A stretch of DNA of 25,305 bases from a virus, in IMG/VR virus record IMGVR_UViG_3300030329_005169, positions 1-25,305 of that record; one strand, given 5' to 3'. The notes under the pieces are model-generated. The model was not told the DNA's origin. It made no database searches and was given only the letters and a program-made list of their open reading frames with translations. This document shows, piece after piece, positions 8,318 through 14,616 of this stretch; positions within the stretch are counted from its first letter, which is position 1; each line of letters starts with the position of its first letter. A program made the translations under genes and the position numbers.

Positions 8318-8514
8318 AAACTAAATCAAACGTGCTTTGGATCGACCCGGAGCTGGTCGCCCAGAAAATGAAAGACAACGGATTCAATAATCGATATGCA
8401 GACGATGATATGGTTTTGGATCACGACGGATGGACAAACACCTTAATGGATGTCCTCGAGGATATGTATTCACTCGAAACTTATGTTCACGATCAACTCG
8501 AAAGGATCAAATGA
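8314..8514 (+). CDS. Small acidic hypothetical protein (66 aa)
   Basis: MKTKSNVLWIDPELVAQKMK opens the protein and a strongly acidic segment follows (YADDDMVLDHDGW). It ends with an acidic helix (MDVLEDMYSLETYVHDQLER). AAAAGGAATT is the ribosome-binding site. It is coupled by ATGA overlaps to both neighbours. No family is recognised. Confidence 0.65.
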   Translation: MKTKSNVLWIDPELVAQKMKDNGFNNRYADDDMVLDHDGWTNTLMDVLEDMYSLETYVHDQLERIK

Positions 8515-8735
8515 AACTCTCAATTGAAATAAACGATCAGATGAAAAAGCTTTTGCTGGAATTACTGCAAGACGGAGATATCCAGAATAAGATTTTAGAT
8601 ATCGCAGGGCAAGTTGAAGATTTAGATGATGCGGTCGATGCTCGAACGGATGGGTTTGTTCGTGTCGATGATATCGATGATCACATTAATGAATTTTTAA
8701 AAGAAGCCACCTTTTCTGCAAATTATGAAGGATAA
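8511..8735 (+). CDS. Small acidic helical protein (74 aa), last gene of the accessory operon
   Basis: The start chosen is ATG 8511, which overlaps the previous stop (ATGA) and has GAAAGG about 5 nt upstream; the frame is open further upstream but only as a shadow of the preceding gene. The protein reads MKLSIEINDQMKKLLLELLQ, then a helix rich in acidic residues with repeated VDDIDD/VEDLDD patterns. The length and charge suggest an alpha-helical phage accessory protein; the function is unknown. Confidence 0.65.
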   Translation: MKLSIEINDQMKKLLLELLQDGDIQNKILDIAGQVEDLDDAVDARTDGFVRVDDIDDHINEFLKEATFSANYEG

Positions 8736-8767
8736 ACCGCAACACTGATCAGATTTAACCTCGAACC

Positions 8768-8789
8768 CGGCCCCGCTCACCTGGGGCCG
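8768..8789. terminator. Hairpin between convergent operons
   Basis: CGGCCCC (8768-8774) pairs with GGGGCCG (8783-8789) around an 8-nt loop. The stem straddles the stop codon of the leftward DUF6378-like gene and sits 33 bp after the stop of the rightward operon. It has no T-run, so it may act as a pause or RNA-stabilising element and not as a classical intrinsic terminator. Confidence 0.45.
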
Positions 8790-9205
8790 TCCCTCCGCAT
8801 TTTCATCACTTCAAAACCGATAGCCGAGTAACCGCATATATCAGCCCAGGAATCATCTTTTTCCCGGTCATGGGCCAGTCTACCCACTTTCAGCAAAATC
8901 CCCAGTACAGCAACATCATGGGGCTCCAATTCGGTCCCTTTTCTTTCACCCAGGTAAGCCTTCACCAGGTCGCAGGTCCGCGAGAGGTTATCCATTGGAT
9001 CGCCATAGTCCTTATTGCGATCCTGGGAGATGAGTTTCCCGACTTTCTCGAGCAGCTGGAGGCGGGGCTCCAAATCATCTTCCGGAGGCGGCACAACTTC
9101 GAGAGGGACGGACTGCTCCAATTCGTTATATCTCATTTGGGGATCATATTGCGGATCGTCGAAACCCGGCGGCAGGTTGTTACTGCAAACTTCGTAGTTA
9201 GACAT
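8777..9205 (-). CDS. DUF6378-like phage protein
   Basis: A 142-residue protein when started at ATG 9205, one base after the upstream TGA (TGATATG); an in-frame ATG at 9235 would add ten residues. The conserved half has QDRNKDYGDPMDN (residues 61-73), EPHDVAVLGILLKVGRL (about 94-110) and DDSWADICGYSAIGFE (about 117-132). These are the motifs of DUF6378, a widespread phage protein of unknown function whose helical fold has been compared with MazG/HisE-like all-alpha nucleotide hydrolases. The first 45 residues are an acidic, proline-rich variable extension. It is the last gene of the leftward early operon, where nucleotide-metabolism accessories are common; enzymatic activity is inference. Confidence 0.8.
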   Translation of the reverse strand: MSNYEVCSNNLPPGFDDPQYDPQMRYNELEQSVPLEVVPPPEDDLEPRLQLLEKVGKLISQDRNKDYGDPMDNLSRTCDLVKAYLGERKGTELEPHDVAVLGILLKVGRLAHDREKDDSWADICGYSAIGFEVMKMRRDGPR

Positions 9206-9206
9206 A

Positions 9207-9788
9207 TCATATCTCGAATTCAGGTTGGTTATCATTCGGATCGGGTGATCGGATATCGTTGATCACCGAGCCTGGGAACTGATCTTTAAACTGCATGACC
9301 TTATCGGATCCTTTTTGCTCCAAATACCATTGGATAACGTGGCACAGCTCGTCGAGGGTCCAGGTACGATCCACGGCATTCTCCGGGACCTGCTTGATGT
9401 CTTTTTGTTCAGCAACGAAGGCATACTTCTCTTGGTTAGGACCTTGGTGATACCAGATGACCGGGTTTTGTGCAGACTGGGGTTCGTATCCCAGGTCGAT
9501 GGCTTTCTGGTTCATGAGCTTATAACCTTTAATGAGGTTATCGACTTTCTGGCAGACGAGGGTGTAATTCTTTTGGTGTACTGCATCCCCGAGGTTCTGC
9601 TGGGCAAGGTAGAACTTTTCTTCGGTTTCGGGTTTCATGAGGGTCGGCAATCGGCCAGGCCCCCATTTCTTTTCCATGATCCTGGCGATGACATCGAGGG
9701 ATCGGATCTTCATGGTGATCTCTTCGTTGAGAGAGTTTTCGAGGGACCAGGGTTTGTAAGGTTTCTTCTCAGTATTTTTCATAATCAT
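9207..9788 (-). CDS. Conserved phage protein of unknown function (193 aa)
   Basis: A soluble, mostly helical protein. Its middle, SLDVIARIMEKKWGPGRLPT followed by LMKPETEEKFYLAQQNLGDA, has the pattern of proteins carried by alphaproteobacterial phages, where it has no assigned function. A second block, WTLDELCHVIQWYLEQKGSD, lies toward the C-terminus. Starts ATG 9788 and ATG 9782 are both possible; neither has a strong ribosome-binding site, and the frame overlaps the stop of the upstream gene by about 20 nt. It lies in the operon between the HTH_17 protein and the DUF6378-like gene. Confidence 0.7.
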   Translation of the reverse strand: MIMKNTEKKPYKPWSLENSLNEEITMKIRSLDVIARIMEKKWGPGRLPTLMKPETEEKFYLAQQNLGDAVHQKNYTLVCQKVDNLIKGYKLMNQKAIDLGYEPQSAQNPVIWYHQGPNQEKYAFVAEQKDIKQVPENAVDRTWTLDELCHVIQWYLEQKGSDKVMQFKDQFPGSVINDIRSPDPNDNQPEFEI

Positions 9789-10116
9789 TAATCTTCAAAT
9801 AAGCGCGGGGAAGTTGCGGGAGCGTATGCGTACAACTTCTCCATAGCGTTTGCCGCATTATCGGATTACCGGGGTACCGGATCCCCGGGCATCCGGGGTG
9901 CAGGAACCCGGCTACCCGGGACGGATCAGGGGTTTGATTGCTGGGGGACAGGTTGTCTGGTAACAGTAAGCAGTGCCTTATAGGGGGTATGGGGGATTTC
10001 TCCCACCCAGAACACCGCCCATAACGTGCTGCAAATTCTTTTAAGGTGTTCTCTTGGAGTGGGGTTATTTTGTTACTTCCGCCCATTTCACCCTCATATT
10101 TTCCACTTCCGCCCAT
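9769..10116 (-). CDS. Possible small protein (115 aa), perhaps degenerate
   Basis: The start at ATG 10116 lies one base after the stop of the HTH_17 gene (TGAAATG); a second in-frame ATG at 10086 has a better GAGGGTGAA leader. After the duplicated GEMGGS peptide comes NKITPLQENTLKEFAARYGR, which looks like the N-terminus of small phage proteins of the type TPxQxxTLxxFAxRYGR. From there the sequence loses that pattern and becomes proline- and cysteine-rich over the CCGG-dense tract 9869-9920. It may be a decayed gene whose 3' half was replaced by non-coding DNA. Tight overlaps on both sides favour translation. Confidence 0.4.
   Translation of the reverse strand: MGGSGKYEGEMGGSNKITPLQENTLKEFAARYGRCSGWEKSPIPPIRHCLLLPDNLSPSNQTPDPSRVAGFLHPGCPGIRYPGNPIMRQTLWRSCTHTLPQLPRAYLKINDYEKY
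9810..9920. repeat. Hairpin plus CCGG-rich palindromic tract
   Basis: GAAGTTG (9810-9816) pairs with CAACTTC (9833-9839) around a 16-nt loop. Immediately to the right, 9869-9920 packs six CCGG-containing motifs into about 50 bp. They include CCGGGG/CCCCGG arms (9869-9874 and 9883-9888) and CCCGG at 9907 and 9915. Such a cluster is unlike normal coding sequence. It could be a replication or regulatory site within the replication operon; no AT-rich unwinding element is seen next to it. Confidence 0.4.
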
Positions 10117-10123
10117 TTCACCC
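10075..10123 (-). repeat. Tandem 19-bp repeat duplicating a translation start
   Basis: ACTTCCGCCCATTTCACCC occurs at 10075-10093 and 10105-10123, exactly 30 bp apart. On the coding (minus) strand each copy reads GGGTGAAATGGGCGGAAGT, which is a purine-rich ribosome-binding region plus ATG and the next codons. The gene therefore carries two in-frame starts ten codons apart, with the peptide GEMGGS repeated. A partial third TTTCACCC lies at 10127-10134. Confidence 0.6.
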
Positions 10124-10582
10124 GCTTTCACCCAGACAGCTCGTCCGTTTTGACTCAAGCCAAGCAGCTAAATCTGATTCAGGGTAAAGTACGCGGCGAT
10201 CCATTTTCAAATAGGTAGGACCACGTTTTTGCCGCCGATAATGCTGAAGGGTTTTTACTGATAGTCCGGTTATCTCTGCGACTTGATGTTCGTTGAAATG
10301 TTTCTGTATTGGGCTGGGTTCTTCTTCCTGTTTTGCGGTGTCGATGGACAGCCTGAGATACTTCAAACTATGATCGAGGTTCTGTAGTTTCTCGATCAAT
10401 CGACGGCTATTCTGATCGGATTGCTCTCTGGACTTTTGGACTTCATTGCAGAGAACAATTAAGACTTCGGTCAGGTTCAGATTCCATGATTTCTGGATCG
10501 TGTCGAAGCGTTCTTCGGTGTAGAAGTGATCACCCAGGTCGATGAGGATGTTGCAGATGCGGTCGAATTGTTTATCAGTCAT
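10118..10582 (-). CDS. AlpA/excisionase-type HTH_17 DNA-binding protein
   Basis: The C-terminal third (about residues 96-147) is a MerR/AlpA-like winged helix: FNEHQVAEITGLSVKTLQHY, RRQKRGPTYLKM and then R-R-V-L-Y-P-E-S-D-L-AAWL, the standard HTH_17 signature. The first 90 residues form an acidic, helical, probably dimerising region with SREQSDQNSRRLIEKLQNLD. At 154 residues it is longer than free excisionases, so a transcription regulator or partition-like role is as likely as recombination directionality; the integrase has its own excisionase-like gene at 18147. It sits between the phosphate-transporter-like gene and an overlapping small gene in the leftward operon. Confidence 0.75.
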   Translation of the reverse strand: MTDKQFDRICNILIDLGDHFYTEERFDTIQKSWNLNLTEVLIVLCNEVQKSREQSDQNSRRLIEKLQNLDHSLKYLRLSIDTAKQEEEPSPIQKHFNEHQVAEITGLSVKTLQHYRRQKRGPTYLKMDRRVLYPESDLAAWLESKRTSCLGESG

Positions 10583-10596
10583 TTCGTTTATTAGAA

Positions 10597-11025
10597 TTAG
10601 AATTTTTGTATGAATCTTGCGATTGGGTTAATAAAAGGAAGCAGTGAGGCTGCCATGAGAAGGTTTGCTCCAGTATGAAAAATTGCTATCTGTTTTGTGG
10701 GTCCGTAATAGAGGCCCTCGCTTAACATGAGCCCTGCAATATGAATGGTTAGGGTCGTCCCCAGGTTACAGCCAAGGATTGCGGCAACTGCTGATGGAAG
10801 TGGGAGAGTCCCAGCAAAGACTAGCGAGATAACGGCTGTTGAACTAAGTGAGCTGGACTGCCAAAGCATGGTGCAGATAAGCCCTCCCAGGAATGCCAAA
10901 TAGGGGTTATCGATGTAATTTTGGAATGAGCCTAATCTTAATTCTTTCATGCCTCCGGCGAATAGCTTCAGCCCGACATAAAACAGGATGAGGCCCAGGA
11001 CTATGCTGATTAATGGATATTTCAT
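10597..11025 (-). CDS. Half-size Na+/phosphate cotransporter (Na_Pi_cotrans domain)
   Basis: A 142-residue membrane protein with one copy of the NptA/SLC34-type repeat. It opens with a hydrophobic helix (YPLISIVLGLILFYVGLKLF). The substrate-site motif Q56-S-S-S59 follows in MLWQSSSLSSTAVISLVFAG, then GCNLGTTLTIH (85-95) and FHTGANLL (116-123), the usual conserved blocks. Full transporters have two inverted repeats, each with QSSS, so this protein would have to dimerise or act as a partner subunit. Start ATG 11025 is preferred; a TTG at 11055 would add ten residues but falls within the palindromic operator. Its probable role is phosphate supply or altered Na+/Pi transport during infection, an auxiliary metabolic function (inference). 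Confidence 0.8.
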   Translation of the reverse strand: MKYPLISIVLGLILFYVGLKLFAGGMKELRLGSFQNYIDNPYLAFLGGLICTMLWQSSSLSSTAVISLVFAGTLPLPSAVAAILGCNLGTTLTIHIAGLMLSEGLYYGPTKQIAIFHTGANLLMAASLLPFINPIARFIQKF

Positions 11026-11039
11026 GGTTTTTGTTACTC

Positions 11040-11070
11040 GTTTGTTAACAAACAAATTTGTTCAAACAAA
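11040..11070. promoter_or_regulatory. Two operator-like palindromes before the phosphate-transporter gene
   Basis: GTTTGTTAACAAAC (11040-11053) is a perfect 14-bp palindrome. TTTGTTCAAACAAA (11057-11070) has the same 6-bp arms around a 2-bp spacer. They lie 15-45 bp upstream of ATG 11025. The TTTGTT-NN-AACAAA form recurs at 5216-5229 before the tail fibre. No confident -35/-10 pair is visible between them and the gene. Confidence 0.55.
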
Positions 11071-11085
11071 TGATTCAGCAAATAG

Positions 11086-11222
11086 GCACCAGGTTAAACA
11101 GCGTATGGCAGCATCCGGCCATCTTGCTTTCCAGGTGAGAACATCGATGCGCTTTGTATGGGTCGGGAAATCGCTTGACCGCCCATAAGGAGAGGCACCG
11201 CCCGGTTGGCTTAACCTGGTGC
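11086..11222 (-). ncRNA. Structured untranslated element closed by a perfect 12-bp stem
   Basis: GCACCAGGTTAA (11086-11097) and TTAACCTGGTGC (11211-11222) are perfect inverted copies enclosing 113 bp. Inside, TATGGG (11157-11162) pairs with CCCATA (11182-11187), with a bulged GGTC/GACC continuation. ATGGC (11105-11109) pairs with GCCAT (11118-11122), and further short helices are possible. The element starts 7 bp after the stop of the 11229 gene and ends about 60 nt before the cotransporter start, so on the minus strand it would be an intercistronic leader. I do not recognise a known riboswitch core. It could be a cis-regulatory RNA, a processed phage sRNA or a small inverted-repeat insertion. 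Confidence 0.5.
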
Positions 11223-11228
11223 AAAAAT

Positions 11229-11444
11229 TCATTGAGAGATTCCTGCTTTCTTTGCGTCGAGCAGCAACTGGATTGCTTCTCTTTTAAAGTCGATGATGTC
11301 GGCTTCAGTGATGTGAGGCCCCCAGTTGGTTCGGGTGTCGATGGACCTGAGATAGCCTTCGATCTCCGTGAGGCTGTCTTGGCGGACACTCAGCTGTCGG
11401 ATGAAGTGTTTTTCGTCGGTAGGGCGCCAGTTTTCGATGCTCAT
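11229..11444 (-). CDS. Small hypothetical protein (71 aa)
   Basis: Starts at ATG 11444, overlapping the stop of the HTH gene (ATGA). It has GGAGG at 11463-11459 about 14 nt upstream. The protein reads MSIENWRPTDEKHFIRQLSV, continues with a helical RQDSLTEIEGYLRSIDTR, and ends in FKREAIQLLLDAKKAGISQ. It looks all-helical and soluble, without a recognised family. A longer reading of the same frame is possible upstream but lies wholly inside the HTH gene and is rejected. Confidence 0.65.
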   Translation of the reverse strand: MSIENWRPTDEKHFIRQLSVRQDSLTEIEGYLRSIDTRTNWGPHITEADIIDFKREAIQLLLDAKKAGISQ

Positions 11445-11707
11445 ATATCTATATCCTCCATAGCAAGTTCCGCCTGGGCTGGCTTTTTCAGGTGATAGTC
11501 TGTTTTCAGTTGAACGTAGGGTCGGTTGCAGGTTGGGCAGGCGGAAAGGTGGAGGTTCGACATTGCGATCATGGCCATGCCTTTCAGCGGGACGGCTCCG
11601 GTTTCCCATTGGGATACGAGTCCGTCTGAACAGTCGAATATATCGGCAACATCCTGCTGGGTGAGGCCGAGGTGTTTCCTTCTTTTTTTGAATTCTTCTG
11701 GGGTCAT
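11441..11707 (-). CDS. Cro/CI-type helix-turn-helix regulator with CxxC tail
   Basis: An 88-residue protein whose residues 4-37 form a classical HTH_3 domain: FKKRRKHLGLTQQDVADIFD is followed by SDGLVSQWETGAVP. A short C-terminal part has C57-P-T-C60-NRPY, a possible half zinc-binding site or dimer contact. It starts with an ATGA overlap to the upstream nuclease-like gene. It is likely a transcriptional regulator within the early operon, perhaps timing late or accessory genes. It is separate from the presumed lysogeny repressor at 17735. Confidence 0.8.
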   Translation of the reverse strand: MTPEEFKKRRKHLGLTQQDVADIFDCSDGLVSQWETGAVPLKGMAMIAMSNLHLSACPTCNRPYVQLKTDYHLKKPAQAELAMEDIDI

Positions 11708-12375
11708 TTTTCTACTCCAAAGTGTGGTTTAAAATCTGCCATGCGGTAAGTGACACGGCGGTTCATGGGTTTTGCGTCCATATCAAAGTGATAGTCGCGG
11801 ATGACATCGTAACCTTGCTGGTTGACGACCAGGTTCTCCCGGACTTTTTTGTTATCCAGCCAACTGTAGATGTAAACAGTTTGGGATCCGTGGCGCGGGG
11901 TGCGGCAATAGATATACAGGGAGGCTCCAAGGATCATCGGGTGCCGCCATTCGGGAGCGAATCCGGTTCCCAGGCCTTGGGTGACAGTTTTCACATCAAT
12001 GGAAAATCGGGAATCCGGATACATTTCTGATGGAGGTGCATCCCAATAGAAGTCGATGCCGTTATCGCCGAATCTCCGGTATCGGGGATCGATTTTGGTT
12101 TCGAGGTAGTTGGCGACTGCCAGCTCCCCTTTGAGGCCGGACATCCATTTCTTGAATTGAGTGCTTTGGTGCATGGACGGATCGTAGCCGTAGCGTTGGC
12201 CGGTGGATCGTTCTGCAGCAAGTTCCTGAAGCCATTCATATTCTTCCCGGGTCAGCACCATGCGGATGTAGCCGTTTTCCTCACAGTATTCCTTGATCTC
12301 TTTCTGTAGCTGCTCTTCCTCTTCTTCCGGAGTCAGTGGTTTGATGACTAAATCTTCTAAATTAAAATCATTCAT
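11704..12375 (-). CDS. PD-(D/E)XK nuclease-like protein
   Basis: A 223-residue protein when started at ATG 12375, one base after the upstream TGA; an in-frame ATG at 12414 would overlap the primase gene. It has an acidic helical start. The putative nuclease core has E84 in GLKGELAVANYLE, D108 in GDNGIDFYWD, and D127-V-K129 in FSIDVKT, which fit the E...D...D/ExK layout of restriction-endonuclease-like folds. The following segment (ILGASLYIYCR...VYIYSWL) is a plausible beta-strand continuation. It could be a structure-specific or recombination nuclease next to PrimPol-helicase. Catalysis is inferred from motif order only. Confidence 0.6.
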   Translation of the reverse strand: MNDFNLEDLVIKPLTPEEEEEQLQKEIKEYCEENGYIRMVLTREEYEWLQELAAERSTGQRYGYDPSMHQSTQFKKWMSGLKGELAVANYLETKIDPRYRRFGDNGIDFYWDAPPSEMYPDSRFSIDVKTVTQGLGTGFAPEWRHPMILGASLYIYCRTPRHGSQTVYIYSWLDNKKVRENLVVNQQGYDVIRDYHFDMDAKPMNRRVTYRMADFKPHFGVEK

Positions 12376-12376
12376 A

Positions 12377-14536
12377 TCAGTTTGCGTATGTAGGGGTTCC
12401 AAGGTTGGGTTCATTCACGACCTTTAGGCCGTAAATTTTACCTTTTGTACTAAACAAGGTGTTTAGAAGGTATCCGTGATTGAGCCATGAGTTCATGTAT
12501 TGCTTTGCAGAGTTGTGAGACATTCCGTATTCGTTCTTCAGCCATCCAATGAAGGACCTTCCGGTGTTGGTGCCAATGGCAAAGGGATTCTCAGCAACCC
12601 AGCGTCTTCGGATTTCGGAGAAGATGGCTGCAACCTGGTTCGGTTCGAGGGTGGAGGACTGGTCCAGGATCTCGAGGACCTCGCTGGTTCGGTCCTGGAG
12701 TAGACCGGAATCAGACTTGATGAATGTCTGAATGCTGAAATCCGCATAGTCGTTGGCCTTAACGACGGATCCACAGACGCAATGCCCGGTTCCTGGTTCG
12801 AAGCCCATTCTTTGAGCAAGAACGATTTCGTCGGATTCCGGCATCAGCCAGAGTGCATAGGCAAACCTGGCTCCATCGACCAGGGCGGTGGTTCCTCGAA
12901 TCGCTTCTCGAGCTTGCGCTGCTTTTCGGATGGACCAGCTTCCTTCTTTTCTCATGTGATGTGTCACTAAAATGGTTGCATTAAGTTTTGCCGCGAGTTC
13001 ATTCATCATGCTCCACCAGTGTTGAGCAGCTGCAGGATCGGCGTTGATGTCGGCATTTGAGAATGGCTGCAGCGGATCGATGATGATGAGTTTGATCTTC
13101 TTCTGTTCATTCAGATCCATGAGCTGTTTTCGAATATCCTTATATTCTGGAGACTGCTCCAAACCATTGAATCCGGAATGGAGGAAGGGCTGCACTCCGC
13201 CCAAGTCGGATAGCGGAAGGATGATGACGTTTTCACCGGCACGTTTCTGGATCGTCGAGTCCTGGATCGAGTGGATCCGCCGGTGGATCGCGTCCCTGGA
13301 ATCCTCTGCAGTGAAGTAGACGACGCATCCATTGTCGGCAACCAGACCGCCAAGGGCGTATTCCTTATGGAAGGATTGGTCACCACCTCCGACTTTGAGG
13401 GCCAGGTCAAGCATCAGGAATGATTTTCCGACACCGCCTTGACCGGCGATCAGACCAGAGACTCCAAGCGGCAACTTATTCTCAATGAGCCATACCTGCT
13501 CCGGCGGATCGCCAACGTAGTTCTTCAGCCAGTGATCGGTAAGCTGGATCCGTTTCTCCGGAGGCGGGAGTTCTTTTGCGTTGCCAAAGGACAACTCATG
13601 CTCCGAACCAGGATCCACATCCTGGAGGATCTTCATCCGGCCTTCGTTGGCGAGCTTGATCCAGTATTTTGATTTCTTGGTGAATTGAGCCAGGCCCCGG
13701 CCATCCTCATCCAGGGATCGGCCTCGAGCTTTGGCTTTGCGGAGGTAGTGGGGCCAGGCATCTTCGATCAGTTCTTCCAAAGTAGGAATGCGGCCTCGCT
13801 CTCCCCACCAGGTTCTGATCGTTCCAGCAATAAGAGTCATCATGTAGCCTTCGCGTCCATCCAGGACATTGCCCCACATATCGATAGTCTGATCCTGAGT
13901 CGGCGCTGAGTCCGTTTGGGACTCAGTTTGCTGAACAACAAAAGGAATCAGCCATTCCGGACAGTCTGCTGGTTCATCTAAGCTATCGTCACGATAACTG
14001 TAGAATCCGCCGGAATGGTGTTCGGAAGGCGGGACCACTACGAGCCCACCTTCTCCACGCCCATCGACATCTTTACCTAAAGTATTTTTATCAGTGATCC
14101 CTTTCATGCCCTTTGGGATCTTGTAGAAATAATGCAGTCCGCCTCCGCCGGTACTAACTGTCAGGGTTTGCGGAAATTCTTCGTGCTGCATCATGAAGTC
14201 GAGGATGTTTTCCTTGCCTTCTTTACCAGGTCCGCCGTCCACATCAATGACAACGACGTTTCCGGAAACCTGGCCGGTGATGACACCTATATTGTAAAGC
14301 TCGTATTTTCCACCTGGTTCAAACCATGCTTCTACAGTCCCTCTCGAGGGGCGGGTGATCTGATACCTGGTCCAGGATTTGAGTGCAGGGTGTTTACCGG
14401 TTGAGCCGCAATCGACTTTGCAGCTGCACGTTCCGTCCAGGTTGATGTAGTGAATTGGTATAACGGCGAAGCCTCGGTCGTGCCATCGAAGGGCTTCGTC
14501 CAGCATCCTGATGGCAGGATTTGAATCGTTCATCAT
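12377..14536 (-). CDS. Bifunctional primase-polymerase / RepA-like helicase
   Basis: A 719-residue replication protein. Residues 12-200 form a PrimPol (archaeo-eukaryotic primase) domain with the metal site VVVIDVDG (D98, D100), GGGLHYFY (H135) and GKDVDGRGEGGLVVVPPS (155-171). Residues 345-585 are a RecA-fold helicase of the RepA/AAA_25 type, with Walker A GQGGVGKS (365-372), Walker B KLIIIDPL (D487) and sensor motif ILVTHH (522-527). The C-terminal 130 residues, with a winged-helix-like pattern, probably bind DNA or partners. AAGGAG stands immediately before two tandem ATGs; the second (14533) has better spacing. It would prime and unwind phage DNA. Confidence 0.92.
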   Translation of the reverse strand: MMNDSNPAIRMLDEALRWHDRGFAVIPIHYINLDGTCSCKVDCGSTGKHPALKSWTRYQITRPSRGTVEAWFEPGGKYELYNIGVITGQVSGNVVVIDVDGGPGKEGKENILDFMMQHEEFPQTLTVSTGGGGLHYFYKIPKGMKGITDKNTLGKDVDGRGEGGLVVVPPSEHHSGGFYSYRDDSLDEPADCPEWLIPFVVQQTESQTDSAPTQDQTIDMWGNVLDGREGYMMTLIAGTIRTWWGERGRIPTLEELIEDAWPHYLRKAKARGRSLDEDGRGLAQFTKKSKYWIKLANEGRMKILQDVDPGSEHELSFGNAKELPPPEKRIQLTDHWLKNYVGDPPEQVWLIENKLPLGVSGLIAGQGGVGKSFLMLDLALKVGGGDQSFHKEYALGGLVADNGCVVYFTAEDSRDAIHRRIHSIQDSTIQKRAGENVIILPLSDLGGVQPFLHSGFNGLEQSPEYKDIRKQLMDLNEQKKIKLIIIDPLQPFSNADINADPAAAQHWWSMMNELAAKLNATILVTHHMRKEGSWSIRKAAQAREAIRGTTALVDGARFAYALWLMPESDEIVLAQRMGFEPGTGHCVCGSVVKANDYADFSIQTFIKSDSGLLQDRTSEVLEILDQSSTLEPNQVAAIFSEIRRRWVAENPFAIGTNTGRSFIGWLKNEYGMSHNSAKQYMNSWLNHGYLLNTLFSTKGKIYGLKVVNEPNLGTPTYAN

Positions 14537-14553
14537 TCTCCTTGGGTTGCGAC

Positions 14554-14587
14554 GGCACGGACCAGGTGGTTGACTCTGATCCGTGCC
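14554..14587. promoter_or_regulatory. Perfect 8-bp hairpin in the leader of the primase-helicase gene
   Basis: GGCACGGA (14554-14561) pairs with TCCGTGCC (14580-14587) around an 18-nt loop in the 80-bp gap before the primase start. The stem ends about 18 nt before the first ATG and leaves the AAGGAG site exposed. It may adjust translation or act as an RNA processing site within the operon; there is no T-run. Confidence 0.45.
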
Positions 14588-14616
14588 AATGTTGGAAAGA
14601 AACCTAGTGGGAAAGG

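Noticed and set aside
9315-9791. Plus-strand frames of 130-158 codons at 8870-9791
   Set aside because: They are antisense shadows of the DUF6378-like and 193-residue genes, whose motifs identify the true strand.
9869-10123. Short-repeat cluster as a CRISPR array
   Set aside because: Repeats are too short and irregular, with no constant spacer length and no cas genes nearby.
11026-11055. Upstream TTG start for the phosphate-transporter gene
   Set aside because: The extra ten codons run through the palindromic operator and no ribosome-binding site precedes the TTG.
11075-11389. Minus-strand frame of 104 codons across the structured element
   Set aside because: Its first part is a shadow of the 71-residue gene and its remainder crosses the inverted-repeat element without domain features.
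14554-14587. Intrinsic terminator between SSB-like and primase genes
   Set aside because: The hairpin has no following T-run on the transcribed strand and a good ribosome-binding site follows closely.
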